Assembly (NCBI GenBank): GCA_017507045.1
Contig: JAFWBP010000003.1
Location: 1-64,000 of the forward strand
DNA length: 64,000 nt
Direction: 5' to 3'
DNA from: Clostridia bacterium
Lineage (GTDB): Bacteria; Bacillota; Clostridia; Christensenellales; Borkfalkiaceae
Shown here: in pieces, positions 26,070 through 36,088 of the stretch
Position numbering within the stretch: position 1 is the first letter of the stretch
Layout: every line of letters starts with the position of its first letter
Position numbers and translations under genes: made by a program
Notes under the pieces: generated by a model
What the model saw: the letters and a program-made list of their open reading frames with translations, nothing else
The model's database searches: none
Told to the model about the DNA's origin: nothing

Positions 26070-26768
26070 ATGGCAACCATTCTCGAATGTGCCGGGCTCC
26101 ATAAGAGCTACGGCTCAAACCCTGCCTTAAATGGGGTGAACCTCAAAGTGGAGGAGGGCGGCGTTGTTGGACTTTTGGGTCCAAACGGAAGCGGGAAATC
26201 CACGCTCATCAAGCTCGCTATGGGCATGCTACAGCCCACGCAGGGCAGCATCTTTATCAATGGAAAGGCCCCCTGCCCCGAAACAAAGGCGATCACGGCT
26301 TACCTTCCCGATAAGGATTTCCTGCAAAATTGGATGCGTATAGAGCAGGCAGTTGCGTACAGCCAGGATTTCTTTGCCGATTTCAAGCGTGAGAAGGCAG
26401 AGGCAATGCTCTCGCGCTTAGGGCTTGGGATGAAGCAAAAGGTGAAATCACTTTCCAAGGGTAACCGTGAAAAGCTTGCGCTCATTCTCACAATGGCGCG
26501 CGATGCAAAGCTGTATATTCTCGATGAACCGATCGCCGGCGTTGATCCTGCCGCGCGCGATTTCATCCTCAACACGGTTATGGCGAATCGCCCGGAGGGA
26601 GCAACGATCTTCCTTTGCACTCACCTTATTTCGGATATCGAACCTATTTTAACGCACGCGATCTTCTTAAACCGCGGAAATATCGTATTGGATGAGAACG
26701 TGGAATCGGTGAAAGCGCGAACGGGCAAGACGCTCGATGAGCTTTTTAGGGAGGAATTCAAATGGTAA
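26070..26768 (+). CDS. ABC transporter ATP-binding protein
   Basis: 232 residues. Walker A GPNGSGKST (near 33-41), signature LSKGNREKL (near 128), Walker B LYILDEP (near 148) and switch His in FLCTHL. The signature LSKGN is typical of ABC-2 type exporters of the YtrB/BcrA group. It drives the membrane protein encoded next, whose start overlaps by 7 nt. AAAGGAGG precedes ATG 26070. Substrate unknown. Confidence 0.92.
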   Translation: MATILECAGLHKSYGSNPALNGVNLKVEEGGVVGLLGPNGSGKSTLIKLAMGMLQPTQGSIFINGKAPCPETKAITAYLPDKDFLQNWMRIEQAVAYSQDFFADFKREKAEAMLSRLGLGMKQKVKSLSKGNREKLALILTMARDAKLYILDEPIAGVDPAARDFILNTVMANRPEGATIFLCTHLISDIEPILTHAIFLNRGNIVLDENVESVKARTGKTLDELFREEFKW

Positions 26769-27553
26769 GAAAACTTATGAAGCACGAGTTGCACGCGCTT
26801 TTCCGTGTGCTTGGCCCGGTTGCGATCGCCGCCTTCGTGTTTGCTATAGTCGGCAGAATACTTCTCACCGTTCAGGTCAACAATCCGGAGACAAATGCCG
26901 CGCTTGTTTCAGTCATCGTGATCTTCTATATGTTTGCGATCCTTTGGCTTGTTATCGCGGCGTACGGACTCGGCATTTCCAGGTTCTATAAAACGCTGTT
27001 CACAGGGGAAGGATACATGACGCTCTCCCTGCCCGCTACTCCCGTGCAGATCATTTGGGCAAAGCTTCTTTCCGCGATCATCGGAATCTTTTTTGCGGGT
27101 ATCGTTGCCATCCTTTCCTTCATTACGCTTTTTTTGGGATGGGATGCTGCCGTCATGCAGGAATTCGCCGATTTCTTCTATACACTCTTTACAGTCATCG
27201 GCGAACTGATCGAATCGCAGCCCGTGCAGTTTGTTGAGTTCATCCTCATTGCAATCGTTAATCTGCCTCTGTGGCTGCTTGTTTGTTATGCAGTCATTTC
27301 GATCGGTCAGTGCTTCACGGCGCGGCGCAAGGGCGTAACGTATTTGATCGCCATAGCGCTCTATATGGGAGCGAGCATCTTCTATGCGCTCGTATTCACT
27401 CCCTTCATGATGAATTTGCAGCTACAATACGATTCTGTTACGGTGGCGCATATTACGAACGCGATCAACTTCGCCTTGTGCTTACTCATTGATATCGTCT
27501 GCTTCCTTATCGTTCGCTATATTTTGCGCAACAAGGTCAACCTGATCGCATAA
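26762..27553 (+). CDS. ABC transporter permease
   Basis: 263 residues with six predicted helices (about 15-38, 53-75, 108-130, 155-178, 195-220, 235-258). It starts with MVRKLMKHELHA, a common N terminus of ABC-2 permeases that pair with a YtrB-like ATPase. It overlaps the ATPase gene and forms an exporter of unknown substrate. The hairpin at 27576 follows. Confidence 0.85.
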   Translation: MVRKLMKHELHALFRVLGPVAIAAFVFAIVGRILLTVQVNNPETNAALVSVIVIFYMFAILWLVIAAYGLGISRFYKTLFTGEGYMTLSLPATPVQIIWAKLLSAIIGIFFAGIVAILSFITLFLGWDAAVMQEFADFFYTLFTVIGELIESQPVQFVEFILIAIVNLPLWLLVCYAVISIGQCFTARRKGVTYLIAIALYMGASIFYALVFTPFMMNLQLQYDSVTVAHITNAINFALCLLIDIVCFLIVRYILRNKVNLIA

Positions 27554-27575
27554 CACGAACGGATTAAGCAAAACA

Positions 27576-27601
27576 ATACCTCACGGGATTCCGTGAGGTA
27601 T
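27576..27601. terminator. Strong hairpin between the ABC permease and trmD
   Basis: Perfect 11-bp stem (27576-27586 with 27591-27601) with a GATT loop. No T tract follows on the plus strand, so it may act as a processing site or a weak terminator. Confidence 0.5.
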
Positions 27602-27624
27602 CAACAAATTCATGCAAAACTTTT

Positions 27625-28296
27625 ATGAAAATTACAATTCTTACGCTCTTTCCCGAGATGTTTTCCGCGCTCGGGGCAAGTATATTAGGAAGGGCGCAAA
27701 AGGCGGGAAAGCTTGAAATTGAAATCGTGGATATCCGCAATTACACCGAGGATAAACATCTCAAATGCGATGATTATCCCTTCGGCGGCGGCGCCGGCAT
27801 GGTGATGATGGCGCAACCCGTTGGAAGCGCGATCGAAGCGGTGGATCCCGGGCATGGTGGTAGGAGAATCTATCTCTCCCCCAAAGGGAAGACGCTCAAA
27901 CAAGAGCACATCTTCTCGCTGTGCGAAGAGGAGCATCTCGTGCTTTTGTGCGGGCACTACGAGGGCGTGGATCAGCGCGCGCTCGATCTTTTCATTGATG
28001 AAGAGATCTCTATCGGCGATTATGTGCTCACGGGCGGCGAGCTGCCAGCAATGGTTTTGGTGGATTGCGTGGCGCGGTATGTAGAGGGTGTGCTCTCTCC
28101 CGAATCGCTTGTAGACGAGAGCTTTTCGGAAGGACTTTTGGAATATCCGCAATACACCCGCCCCGTGGAGTACCGTGGGCTCACGGTGCCCGATGTGCTC
28201 AGAAGCGGCAATCATGCCGAGATCGATAAATGGCGCAGGGAAAAATCCCTTGAAATCACTAAGAAAAACCGCCCCGATCTTTTGGAGAATCGGTAA
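27625..28296 (+). CDS. trmD: tRNA (guanine37-N1)-methyltransferase
   Basis: 223 residues, slightly short (usual 240). It methylates G37 of tRNAs with S-adenosylmethionine, preventing frameshifts. Trefoil-knot SPOUT fold: MKITILTLFPEMF at the start, GGGAGMVM (near 53), LCGHYEGVDQR (near 110) and IGDYVLTGGELPA (near 130). The start is certain from the family N terminus, yet no Shine-Dalgarno is visible in the AT-rich 20 nt before it. Confidence 0.95.
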   Translation: MKITILTLFPEMFSALGASILGRAQKAGKLEIEIVDIRNYTEDKHLKCDDYPFGGGAGMVMMAQPVGSAIEAVDPGHGGRRIYLSPKGKTLKQEHIFSLCEEEHLVLLCGHYEGVDQRALDLFIDEEISIGDYVLTGGELPAMVLVDCVARYVEGVLSPESLVDESFSEGLLEYPQYTRPVEYRGLTVPDVLRSGNHAEIDKWRREKSLEITKKNRPDLLENR

Positions 28297-28341
28297 AAGG
28301 AAGAGGGTATAAGCCCCACTTAAAAATAGAAGAAACCAAAC

Positions 28342-29220
28342 ATGAAAGTTATTCAATGGTTCCCAGGCCACATGGCGAAAGCCGTGCGCATGATGGAAGA
28401 AAACGTAAAGCTGTGCGATGCCGTACTCTTTGTGCTTGATGCGCGTTGCCCTGCCGCGAGTTTCAATGCGCGGCTTCTTTCGCTTACGGGCGCAAAACCG
28501 GTGCTCTTCGTGCTCAATAAGGCAGATCTTGCCGATGCACGAAAGAGCGATTCTTTTATAGCGCGCATGCGCGCAGGAGGGAGGAAAGTGATTCCACTCG
28601 CCGCGAATCTCCCTTCTTCCATGCGCACCTTAAGGCCTGCTATGGAAGATCTCGTTCGCGAAAAGGCGGAGCGCCTCAAAGCAAAGGGAAACAGCAAACC
28701 TCTCCGTATTATGGTGGCGGGAATTCCCAACACCGGCAAGAGCACTGTAATCAACGGTCTCTCAGGCGCAAAGCGCGCAATCACGGGAGATAAGGCAGGC
28801 GTCACGCGCGGCAAGCAGTGGGTGAAGTGTGGCGGATTCGATCTTCTCGATACCCCCGGCACCATGCCGCCCTCGTGCGAGAATCAGGTGCTGGCGCGCC
28901 GCCTCGCCTACGTGGGGAGCATCAACGATGATATCCTTGAAATGGATGAAATTGCCCTTGCACTTCTGGAAGAGATGGAAAATGCCTACCCCATGTCCTT
29001 AAAGGAGCGTTATGGAATCGAACCGGGGCTTACGCCGCTCGAGATGCTCGAGTCGGTTTGCAAGAAGCGCGGATTCATGCTTCGTGGCGGCGAATACGAT
29101 TTCGAGCGCGGCGAGCGCGCCCTTATCGATGATCTCCGCAAGGGTAAGCTCGGCAGAATCACCTTCGATAGCGAAGAAGAGCTCAAAGAGGTTGGCTTGA
29201 TCGTAGAGCCGAATGGCTGA
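28342..29220 (+). CDS. rbgA: Ribosome biogenesis GTPase RbgA (YlqF)
   Basis: 292 residues. A circularly permuted GTPase that helps 50S maturation. The motif order is G4 (NKAD, near 60), G1 (GIPNTGKST, near 128-136) and G3 (DTPG, near 173), as expected for the permuted class. The N terminus IQWFPGHMAKA is diagnostic. The trmD-rbgA-rnhB order matches other Bacillota. Confidence 0.95.
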   Translation: MKVIQWFPGHMAKAVRMMEENVKLCDAVLFVLDARCPAASFNARLLSLTGAKPVLFVLNKADLADARKSDSFIARMRAGGRKVIPLAANLPSSMRTLRPAMEDLVREKAERLKAKGNSKPLRIMVAGIPNTGKSTVINGLSGAKRAITGDKAGVTRGKQWVKCGGFDLLDTPGTMPPSCENQVLARRLAYVGSINDDILEMDEIALALLEEMENAYPMSLKERYGIEPGLTPLEMLESVCKKRGFMLRGGEYDFERGERALIDDLRKGKLGRITFDSEEELKEVGLIVEPNG

Positions 29221-29237
29221 TACAAAGGGAAAACGAA

Positions 29238-29858
29238 ATGGATATACCTACATACGAAAGAGAACATGCCGAAATGGGTTTTATCGCCGTGGCGGGGGTG
29301 GATGAAGTTGGCAGAGGGCCTTTGGCAGGGCCCGTCGTCTGCGCGGCGGTCATCATGCCGCTTGAGGCGGAAAAGCTTGTAAAGGGCGTGGATGATAGCA
29401 AAAAGCTCTCTGCAAAAAAGCGGGAAAAGCTCGCGGAAGAGATTAAAAAGGTTGCCCGCGCCTATGCGATCGTGGAGGTAGATGAGGGCACGGTGGATGA
29501 GATCAATATCCTGCAGGCAACTCGCCTCGGCATGAAGCGCGCCGTTGAATCTTTGAGTATTCCTGCGGACATGGTACTAACAGACGGTGTCATGACGCTT
29601 GATATTGATATTCCGCAAAGGAGCATTGTAAAGGGCGATGCACTCGTGTATTCAATCGGTGCGGCGAGCATTCTCGCCAAGGTATACCGTGATGCACGCA
29701 TGGCGGAATACGCAAGGCAATTCCCCGAATACGGTTTTGCGCAAAACGTGGGATACGGCACCAAGCAGCATATTGAAGCGATCAAGGAGATGGGAATATG
29801 CAAAATTCACCGCAGGACCTTCGTAAAAAAATTTTGGGACGGAAGGGAGAAGATATAG
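29238..29858 (+). CDS. rnhB: Ribonuclease HII
   Basis: 206 residues. It cuts RNA in RNA-DNA hybrids and at single ribonucleotides. The catalytic motif GVDEVGRGPLAGPV (near 20-33) gives the first Asp-Glu pair; further acids lie in LTDGVM and YRDARM. GGGAAAACG precedes the start. Its last 61 nt overlap the yraN frame. Confidence 0.95.
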   Translation: MDIPTYEREHAEMGFIAVAGVDEVGRGPLAGPVVCAAVIMPLEAEKLVKGVDDSKKLSAKKREKLAEEIKKVARAYAIVEVDEGTVDEINILQATRLGMKRAVESLSIPADMVLTDGVMTLDIDIPQRSIVKGDALVYSIGAASILAKVYRDARMAEYARQFPEYGFAQNVGYGTKQHIEAIKEMGICKIHRRTFVKKFWDGREKI

Positions 29859-30160
29859 CCTGCAGATATCTGAAAAAGAACGGCTATAAAATTCTCAAAC
29901 GCAATTATAAAACACCTTTCGGTGAGGCGGATATCGTGGCAACAAGCCCCAATGGTTATACTTGCTTTGTGGAGGTGAAAACGCGGGAGACGGATGCCTT
30001 TGGCCTTCCGGCGGAAGCGGTTACGCGGGCAAAGCAAAGGCGCTACCGTCAGATGGCAAACTTCTGGTGCGCCGTCCTTCGCGAAGAGGTGCCCATCCGT
30101 TTCGATGTTGCCTCTATATTCGAAGGAGAGATTGAGTATTACGAAAACGCATTTATGTAA
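29798..30160 (+). CDS. yraN: UPF0102 family protein YraN
   Basis: 120 residues. A small nuclease-like fold of unknown role, usually beside rnhB. The core LGRKGEDIACRYLKKNGY, then GEADIVA and FVEVKTR, has the D-x(n)-E-x-K pattern of the PD-(D/E)XK superfamily. ATG 29798 has GGAG 8 nt upstream but overlaps rnhB by 61 nt; a TTG in frame just before GRKGED would give a shorter protein. Confidence 0.88.
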   Translation: MQNSPQDLRKKILGRKGEDIACRYLKKNGYKILKRNYKTPFGEADIVATSPNGYTCFVEVKTRETDAFGLPAEAVTRAKQRRYRQMANFWCAVLREEVPIRFDVASIFEGEIEYYENAFM

Positions 30161-30167
30161 AGATTAC

Positions 30168-30203
30168 GCCGCCCGCCTGCATCAGCAGGCGGGCGGCGCT
30201 TTT
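30168..30203 (+). terminator. Strong terminator after yraN
   Basis: Perfect 13-bp GC-rich stem (30168-30180 with 30185-30197), ATCA loop, then GCTTTT. Confidence 0.85.
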
Positions 30204-30286
30204 AAAGGTTATCAAAAATTCATTTTCGGGCAGCAATGGGGCAGAAATTGCAAAAAAGAAATTTTCCCAAACATCTCCTTGCGGGA

Positions 30287-30315
30287 TTGCTTTTCTTCGT
30301 GGGAAATGGTATAAT
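30287..30315 (+). promoter_or_regulatory. Promoter of the DUF4011 helicase gene
   Basis: TTGCTT (30287-30292), 17-bp spacer, TATAAT (30310-30315). A leader of about 120 nt follows, with an imperfect hairpin at 30330-30360 and a possible 22-codon Arg/Lys-rich ORF (ATG 30364, no clear ribosome site). Confidence 0.7.
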
Positions 30316-30444
30316 AGAATCGGCTTATTGGAAAAAGTTACACAAAGTGTAACCTTTCCAAAATGCGGCGCATGCGTGCAATGTCCTTGCGCCCGTTGAA
30401 ACGACCGCAGAAAAAAGAATTTGTGTAACCGATAAGGGAGTTAT

Positions 30445-33400
30445 ATGGCAGTAAAAAAGAAAAGAAAACTTACAACCGAGCGCCTTACCCTCGATCTCCG
30501 CTTTCCCAAATACGTGGGTTATGCGGATTATTTCCTCGCAACGCCTGCCCGTATTCAAGTGAAGAGTAATTTTGAGGAGGCGGTTTCGCTCACAGTTCGC
30601 ACGGAGTGTGCGGAGGGGCTTCTCGTGCCTTACGAAGAAAGCGTGGAAATTCCCTTCGAAAGCGCGGTGGTACTCGAGCCGAAGGGTATCTTCTCGCCCG
30701 TTTACCTTGCCGAAGTGAGCGAGGCGCACACAGTTGCCGTGAAGGTCACGGCAACCTGCGAAGGAAAGGAAATTGCCGTTGCCGAAGCGACTATTACCGT
30801 GCTCCCCTTCGATTATTGGGAGGGGCTTTCGGGGAACGCGGAGCGCATTGCAACCTACGTGCGTCCGCGCATTTCCGATTGCGCCCATATTTTGCAAGAA
30901 GCAGGCAAGCGCCTGAAAAAGTGGAAGGCGGATGCGGAATTTTACGGCTACACGGGTGCGGATAAGAACGCCGTTCGCCAGATCATCGCCGCCGTCTACG
31001 CCTCCATCAAAGCGTGTGGCATCGAGCATGAGAGCGAACCCGATCTCTATATGCCGGCCGCCGCAGTGCGCGAAGGTTCTATTTTAAAGGAAAAATCGGC
31101 AACTCCCTTCCAGCTTGCCGTTTTTGCCTGCGCCTGCCTTGAGGCGGCACACCTGCATCCCATTCTCGCGGTTGGCAGAAGCGGATTGGGCGTTGGCGTG
31201 TGGTTATACGATAGTTGTTTTCTCGATACCGTTACCGACGATGCGGATATCGTGGGCAAGTACATCTCTGAAGGCATCAACAACTTGAGTTTCTTCGATG
31301 TGGAAGATCTCTTCCCTGAAAAGAGCGTGGGCTACACGCCCTCTGAAAATCACTTCCGTCAGAAGCTTTCAGAAAGCTATTTCGAATGTTTCGTGGATAT
31401 CAAGCGCTGCCGCATGGGTGGGATCGCCGTCTGCCCCATGCGCGGCAGAGGGCTCAAGGGGTATGAGGTGTACCGCGAGGAGGAGATGTCCCCCGAAGAA
31501 GCGCCTGCACCGCTTCCCGTGTTTAAAGAGTTGAAGCTCGATGGCAAACAGCCTAAAAATAAGCAGTGGGAGAGGCGTTTGCTCGATCTCACCACCAAGA
31601 ACACGCTTTTAAACTTCACAGGCAAGAACGCCCTGCACCTTGCGAGCGCGGATTGCGAAGAAGTGTACGCCGTGCTCACCGCGCAGGGGAGTATGAAGCT
31701 CATGGCGGATGCCGCGGAGGAAGCTCCCTTCGGCGCCGTGCTCACGCCCCAACAGCGCAACCTTGCCGTGCTTGAGCGCGAAAAGGGTGTTTTACGCGTG
31801 CAGGATAAGGCGCGTAACGTGCACGAAACGGCAGTAAAACTTCTCAGAAAGAACCGCGAGGCAGTGGAAGAATCGGGCGCCAAAATCTTATATCTCGCAC
31901 TCGGCTTCTTGAAGTATACGAGCAAGGAGGATGGGCAGCCTAAGTATGCGCCCATCGTGCTCGCGCCCGCACGGCTCGGCAGAGCAAAGGGCAACGAAGA
32001 TTTCTCCGTGGAAGCCTCCGAGGAAGAAGGATACTCTGTTAACGCCACCCTGCTCGAGTTCTTAAAGCAGGAATTCAATATTGATATTCGCGGTTTAGGC
32101 GGCGACGTTTCCGCCCTTAAGATTTCCGAGATCATCGCCATGGTGCGCGCGGAAACGGCGAACATGAAGGGGTGGGATGTTGTGATGGATGCCTACCTTG
32201 CCGCTTTCTCCTTCCAACGCTTCTTGCTGTGGAACGATGTGCGCACGCAAATTGATGAATTCAAGAAAAACGCAACGGTAGCCGCGCTACTTTCCGGGCA
32301 CGCAGAAAAGCAGGAATTGCCCTCGCCGCAGGAGGAAGATACGGCTGATCCGGAAGAGGTTTTATTGCCCCTTCCTTCAGATAGTTCGCAGTTCTCCGCC
32401 GTGTCTCTTTCGGGCACGGGTACCTCGTTCGTGCTTCATGGCCCTCCCGGAACGGGCAAGAGCCAAACGATCACCAACATCATCGCCAACGCTCTTGTAA
32501 ATGGGAAGCGCGTGCTTTTCGTTGCGGAAAAGAAGGCCGCGCTCGATGTTGTTAAAAAGCGCCTCGATGCGATCGGAATCGGCGAATTTTGCCTCGAGCT
32601 TCACTCGAATAAAACGGATAAAGCAGGCGTTTTGCGCCGCATCGAAGAAACGCTCGCACTTGCCGGCACGCAGCAGGAATGCGCCTTCGGCGAACGCACG
32701 AGAGAGATCATCGCTCTCCGCGAGGAGCTGAAAGCTCCCATGCTCGCGCTGCACAAGAAGCGCCGGCTGGGGCTATCCGTCTATCAAGCGATTATCGAAT
32801 ACCTCAAGAGCAAGAGTGCTCCCGATGTGCTCGATATTGAAAGCTCCTTCTACGATACGCTCACCGAGCAAAAGCTTTCCGAGTGTAAAACGATGATCCT
32901 TACGGCGGCGGCCGCGGCAAAGGAATGCGGCGGCGTGTTTAATTCGCCCTTTGAAAACGTTAATTTAAGTGTGTATTCGCAGGAACTGCGCGATCGCGTT
33001 TTCTGCGCCTCAGAGGTTGTCATCACAGAAATCAAGCACCTCAAATCATTCTTGGGGCTGTTCTTGGAATTTTACCGTCAGCGCGTTTCCACGCTCACGC
33101 GAAGAAAGCTGCTTTCCATCGTTGAGATCGCAAAAAATCTCGCCGCTGGGAAATATCAGAAATATTTTGCAGGCGTGAAGGAGGATGCATTCTACATCTT
33201 CTACAATGCGAACCGTCGCTTGGATGCGCGCCTTGCCTATTACTATAAGCACTTTAAAACGCTCGTTGATCTCGATGGCTGTGCCGAGATCGCGCGCTAT
33301 CTTGAAATGGGCGGAGATTGGCGGCTCGTGAAGGCGGCGAAGAATATGCTCAAGCGCCTCTCCCGCGTTGCGATGCACGAGCTCGAGGATGAGGACGTGC

Positions 33401-36057
33401 CTAAATTCCTCGAAACAGTCGTAGAAATCGATGGCGCCATCAAGCGCATAACGGCAAGCACGAACCTTTCAAAGAACTTCACCGATCGTTTTGGGCGCAT
33501 CGTGTGGAAACGCCGTGCCGATTATTTGGAAGGGCTGAACGCTTTGCACGAGCAGTGTGCGGCAACCTTCATGGATTACAATGCCGATTCCTTTAACGGC
33601 ATGTGCATTCGTGCCGCAAACGGCTATACCATGCCCGTGCTTGAAGGGCTTGTTAAGGCGGCGGAGAGCTATTACGCCGCCGAGGAGAGCTTTCTTGCCA
33701 CAACGAACGCAGATAAGAATAAGATCCGCGAGGAGGACGTTTTGGATTACTTCTCCACGAAGGCTTCTGCGCTCATTGAAAACGTGGATATGCTCCACAA
33801 CTGGTGCATGTACCGCGCTACGGCAGAAAAACTCGCCGAGCTCGGCCTCACCTTTATTGCCGATTCGCTGGAGAGCGGTAGGTTGAAAATAGAAAACATT
33901 CTCTCCGGATTTGAAAAGAACGTTTATAAAAATTTCCTCGAGATCAATATTCCTGCCGATCCTGCGCTCTCTCGCATGACGGTTGGTACGCTCGAAGAGA
34001 CGGTGGAAAAATTCCGCCTTGCTTGGGATGAGTACGGCAAGCTCACGAAGGAATATATCCGCGCGGAGCTGATTTCCCGTTTGCCTAAATCGGATGACGA
34101 CGGCAGCCTTGCTCTCGAGCTTTCCGCCTTCACGCGCCTTGCTAAGAGCAATTTGCGTGGCTCGGGCATTCGCAACCTGCTCGCAGAAATTCCCACGCTC
34201 TCCTCCGCCGTTTGTCCGTGCCTGCTCATGAGCCCGATCACGGTGGCGCAATACCTTCAGCCCACGGCCGATCAGTTTGATCTCGTTATCTTCGATGAGG
34301 CCTCGCAGATGTCCACGGCCGAAGCGATCGGTTCGATTGCAAGAGCGAAGGCGGCGGTCGTCGTTGGCGATCCCAAGCAGCTTCCTCCCACGGCCTTCTT
34401 CCACGCCTCCTACGTGGATGAGGAGAACCTTGAGAATGAGGATCTCGAGAGTGTTCTCGATGATTGCCTTGCCCTCGGCATGCCCGAGCGCCATTTGAAG
34501 TGGCACTACCGTAGCAAGCACGAGAGCCTCATCGCATTCTCCAACAGCATGTACTATGATAACCGCCTCTGCACCTTCCCCTCGCCGGATGCGCTTGAGA
34601 ACAAGGTGAAGCTCGTGCTTGTGGACGGTGTGTACGACAGAGGCTTCACAAAGCGCAACAAAAATGAAGCGGAAGCGCTCGTAAAGGAAGTGGTGCGGAG
34701 ATTGCAAGATCCCATCCTCTCCCGTTCGAGCATGGGTATCGTAACCTTCTCGAGCGTTCAGCGCGATGATATTGAGCGCCTGCTCACGAAGGAGATCATT
34801 GCAAAGAAGCTCGATTCCGTTGCGTACGATCGGGAAGAGCCGCTCTTTGTGAAAAACCTTGAAAACGTGCAGGGTGACGAGCGAGATGTGATCCTCTTCT
34901 CGGTGTGTTACGGCCCCGATAAGCTCGGGCGCGTTTCTCTTAATTTTGGTCCGCTCAACCAGGCAGGCGGTTGGCGCCGCCTCAACGTTGCCGTTTCGAG
35001 AGCGCGTGAGGAGATGCTCGTGTTCTCCACGATGACGGCGCCTATGATCGATCTTGCCAAAACGTCGTCTAAGGGCGTTGCGGGCCTAAAGGCCTTCCTC
35101 GAGTTCGCGGAAAAGGGCAGAACAACGCTTGCCGTCAAATCCACCGCAGTCATGGGGGGCGCAGGTATCGGCAAATATATCGCCGAGGAGCTTTCGGGCT
35201 ATGGCTACGATTGCCGCTGCGATGTGGGCGCTTCCGATTTTAAGCTCGATGTTGCCGTCGTCGACCCTAAAAACAAGCACCGCTTCATTCTCGGCGTCAT
35301 CTGCGACGGTACGGATAAATTTTCCGTTAAGGATAAAAACGTTCTGCAGGTACAAACGCTCAAGCGCGCCAACTGGAACGTGATGCGCGTGAACAGCGTG
35401 AATTATTACAACAATCCCAAACGCGAGCTCAAGCGCATTAAGGATTTGCTCGATCGCCTCACGGGTGCGGATAAGCACGCGGATTCGTGGCTCTCTAAAT
35501 ATAAAAAGCCCTACAAATCCGTCAAGCCCACGGCGTCTGAAACGGCGGCATTTATCACGGGCGGCGAGAACGATGCGCTCATCATCAGCCGTATCAAGGA
35601 GATCGTTGCCACGGAAGAGCCCATTTCCCGCGCATTCTTGAGAAAGCGTTGCCTTGCAACGTTTGGAATCGAACGCAGCGGTTCGCGTGTGGATGCCCGC
35701 CTCGATGCGCTCATTGATGCCTGCGCGCTCTCGCGCGACCGCGTGATGGGCACAGACTATTTCTATAAGAACCCCAAAGCCATTCTGCTTGGCAAGTTCC
35801 GCGTAGAAGGGGAGGGGCCTGCACTCAGAAGGGGCGAGGAGGATTTCACCATCTACGAGATCGTCACGCTTATCAAGGGCGCGCTCGAAAGCAGGGTTGC
35901 CCTGTATATGGATGAGCTCGTTGCGCTCATTTCCGGCGTATGCAAGGATCTTAGGCCAAACGAGCGCTTCATCTCCTTCCTGCGCGATTGCATTGCCTAC
36001 GGCGAAGAGAAGGGGCTCTTCGTTCGCTCTGTTTCGGATAGAATCTCGCTGGCATAA
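30445..36057 (+). CDS. DUF4011 superfamily 1 helicase with degenerate Vsr-like nuclease (Hhe-like)
   Basis: 1870 residues. In order: a beta-rich N region (1-130), a transglutaminase-like or unknown region (130-360), DUF4011 (near 370, LLDLTTKNTLLNF), a superfamily 1 helicase split around a long helical insert, with Walker A GPPGTGKS (near 666), Walker B/motif II FDEASQ (near 1283), motif III VGDPKQLPPT (near 1307) and C-terminal motifs VQGDERDV and NVAVSRARE; then a Vsr/MTES_1575-like nuclease fold (near 1575-1680) and a DUF3320-like tail (near 1700-1770). The nuclease has lost residues: GIECDG is GVICDG here and the RDRDRLR stretch is replaced. The layout matches Hhe-type anti-phage proteins. 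Single gene with own promoter, flanked by housekeeping operons, and with host-like codon use. Confidence 0.85.
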   Translation: MAVKKKRKLTTERLTLDLRFPKYVGYADYFLATPARIQVKSNFEEAVSLTVRTECAEGLLVPYEESVEIPFESAVVLEPKGIFSPVYLAEVSEAHTVAVKVTATCEGKEIAVAEATITVLPFDYWEGLSGNAERIATYVRPRISDCAHILQEAGKRLKKWKADAEFYGYTGADKNAVRQIIAAVYASIKACGIEHESEPDLYMPAAAVREGSILKEKSATPFQLAVFACACLEAAHLHPILAVGRSGLGVGVWLYDSCFLDTVTDDADIVGKYISEGINNLSFFDVEDLFPEKSVGYTPSENHFRQKLSESYFECFVDIKRCRMGGIAVCPMRGRGLKGYEVYREEEMSPEEAPAPLPVFKELKLDGKQPKNKQWERRLLDLTTKNTLLNFTGKNALHLASADCEEVYAVLTAQGSMKLMADAAEEAPFGAVLTPQQRNLAVLEREKGVLRVQDKARNVHETAVKLLRKNREAVEESGAKILYLALGFLKYTSKEDGQPKYAPIVLAPARLGRAKGNEDFSVEASEEEGYSVNATLLEFLKQEFNIDIRGLGGDVSALKISEIIAMVRAETANMKGWDVVMDAYLAAFSFQRFLLWNDVRTQIDEFKKNATVAALLSGHAEKQELPSPQEEDTADPEEVLLPLPSDSSQFSAVSLSGTGTSFVLHGPPGTGKSQTITNIIANALVNGKRVLFVAEKKAALDVVKKRLDAIGIGEFCLELHSNKTDKAGVLRRIEETLALAGTQQECAFGERTREIIALREELKAPMLALHKKRRLGLSVYQAIIEYLKSKSAPDVLDIESSFYDTLTEQKLSECKTMILTAAAAAKECGGVFNSPFENVNLSVYSQELRDRVFCASEVVITEIKHLKSFLGLFLEFYRQRVSTLTRRKLLSIVEIAKNLAAGKYQKYFAGVKEDAFYIFYNANRRLDARLAYYYKHFKTLVDLDGCAEIARYLEMGGDWRLVKAAKNMLKRLSRVAMHELEDEDVPKFLETVVEIDGAIKRITASTNLSKNFTDRFGRIVWKRRADYLEGLNALHEQCAATFMDYNADSFNGMCIRAANGYTMPVLEGLVKAAESYYAAEESFLATTNADKNKIREEDVLDYFSTKASALIENVDMLHNWCMYRATAEKLAELGLTFIADSLESGRLKIENILSGFEKNVYKNFLEINIPADPALSRMTVGTLEETVEKFRLAWDEYGKLTKEYIRAELISRLPKSDDDGSLALELSAFTRLAKSNLRGSGIRNLLAEIPTLSSAVCPCLLMSPITVAQYLQPTADQFDLVIFDEASQMSTAEAIGSIARAKAAVVVGDPKQLPPTAFFHASYVDEENLENEDLESVLDDCLALGMPERHLKWHYRSKHESLIAFSNSMYYDNRLCTFPSPDALENKVKLVLVDGVYDRGFTKRNKNEAEALVKEVVRRLQDPILSRSSMGIVTFSSVQRDDIERLLTKEIIAKKLDSVAYDREEPLFVKNLENVQGDERDVILFSVCYGPDKLGRVSLNFGPLNQAGGWRRLNVAVSRAREEMLVFSTMTAPMIDLAKTSSKGVAGLKAFLEFAEKGRTTLAVKSTAVMGGAGIGKYIAEELSGYGYDCRCDVGASDFKLDVAVVDPKNKHRFILGVICDGTDKFSVKDKNVLQVQTLKRANWNVMRVNSVNYYNNPKRELKRIKDLLDRLTGADKHADSWLSKYKKPYKSVKPTASETAAFITGGENDALIISRIKEIVATEEPISRAFLRKRCLATFGIERSGSRVDARLDALIDACALSRDRVMGTDYFYKNPKAILLGKFRVEGEGPALRRGEEDFTIYEIVTLIKGALESRVALYMDELVALISGVCKDLRPNERFISFLRDCIAYGEEKGLFVRSVSDRISLA

Positions 36058-36088
36058 CCTTCACCCGAAAAGCCCTTCTCAAAATCGG

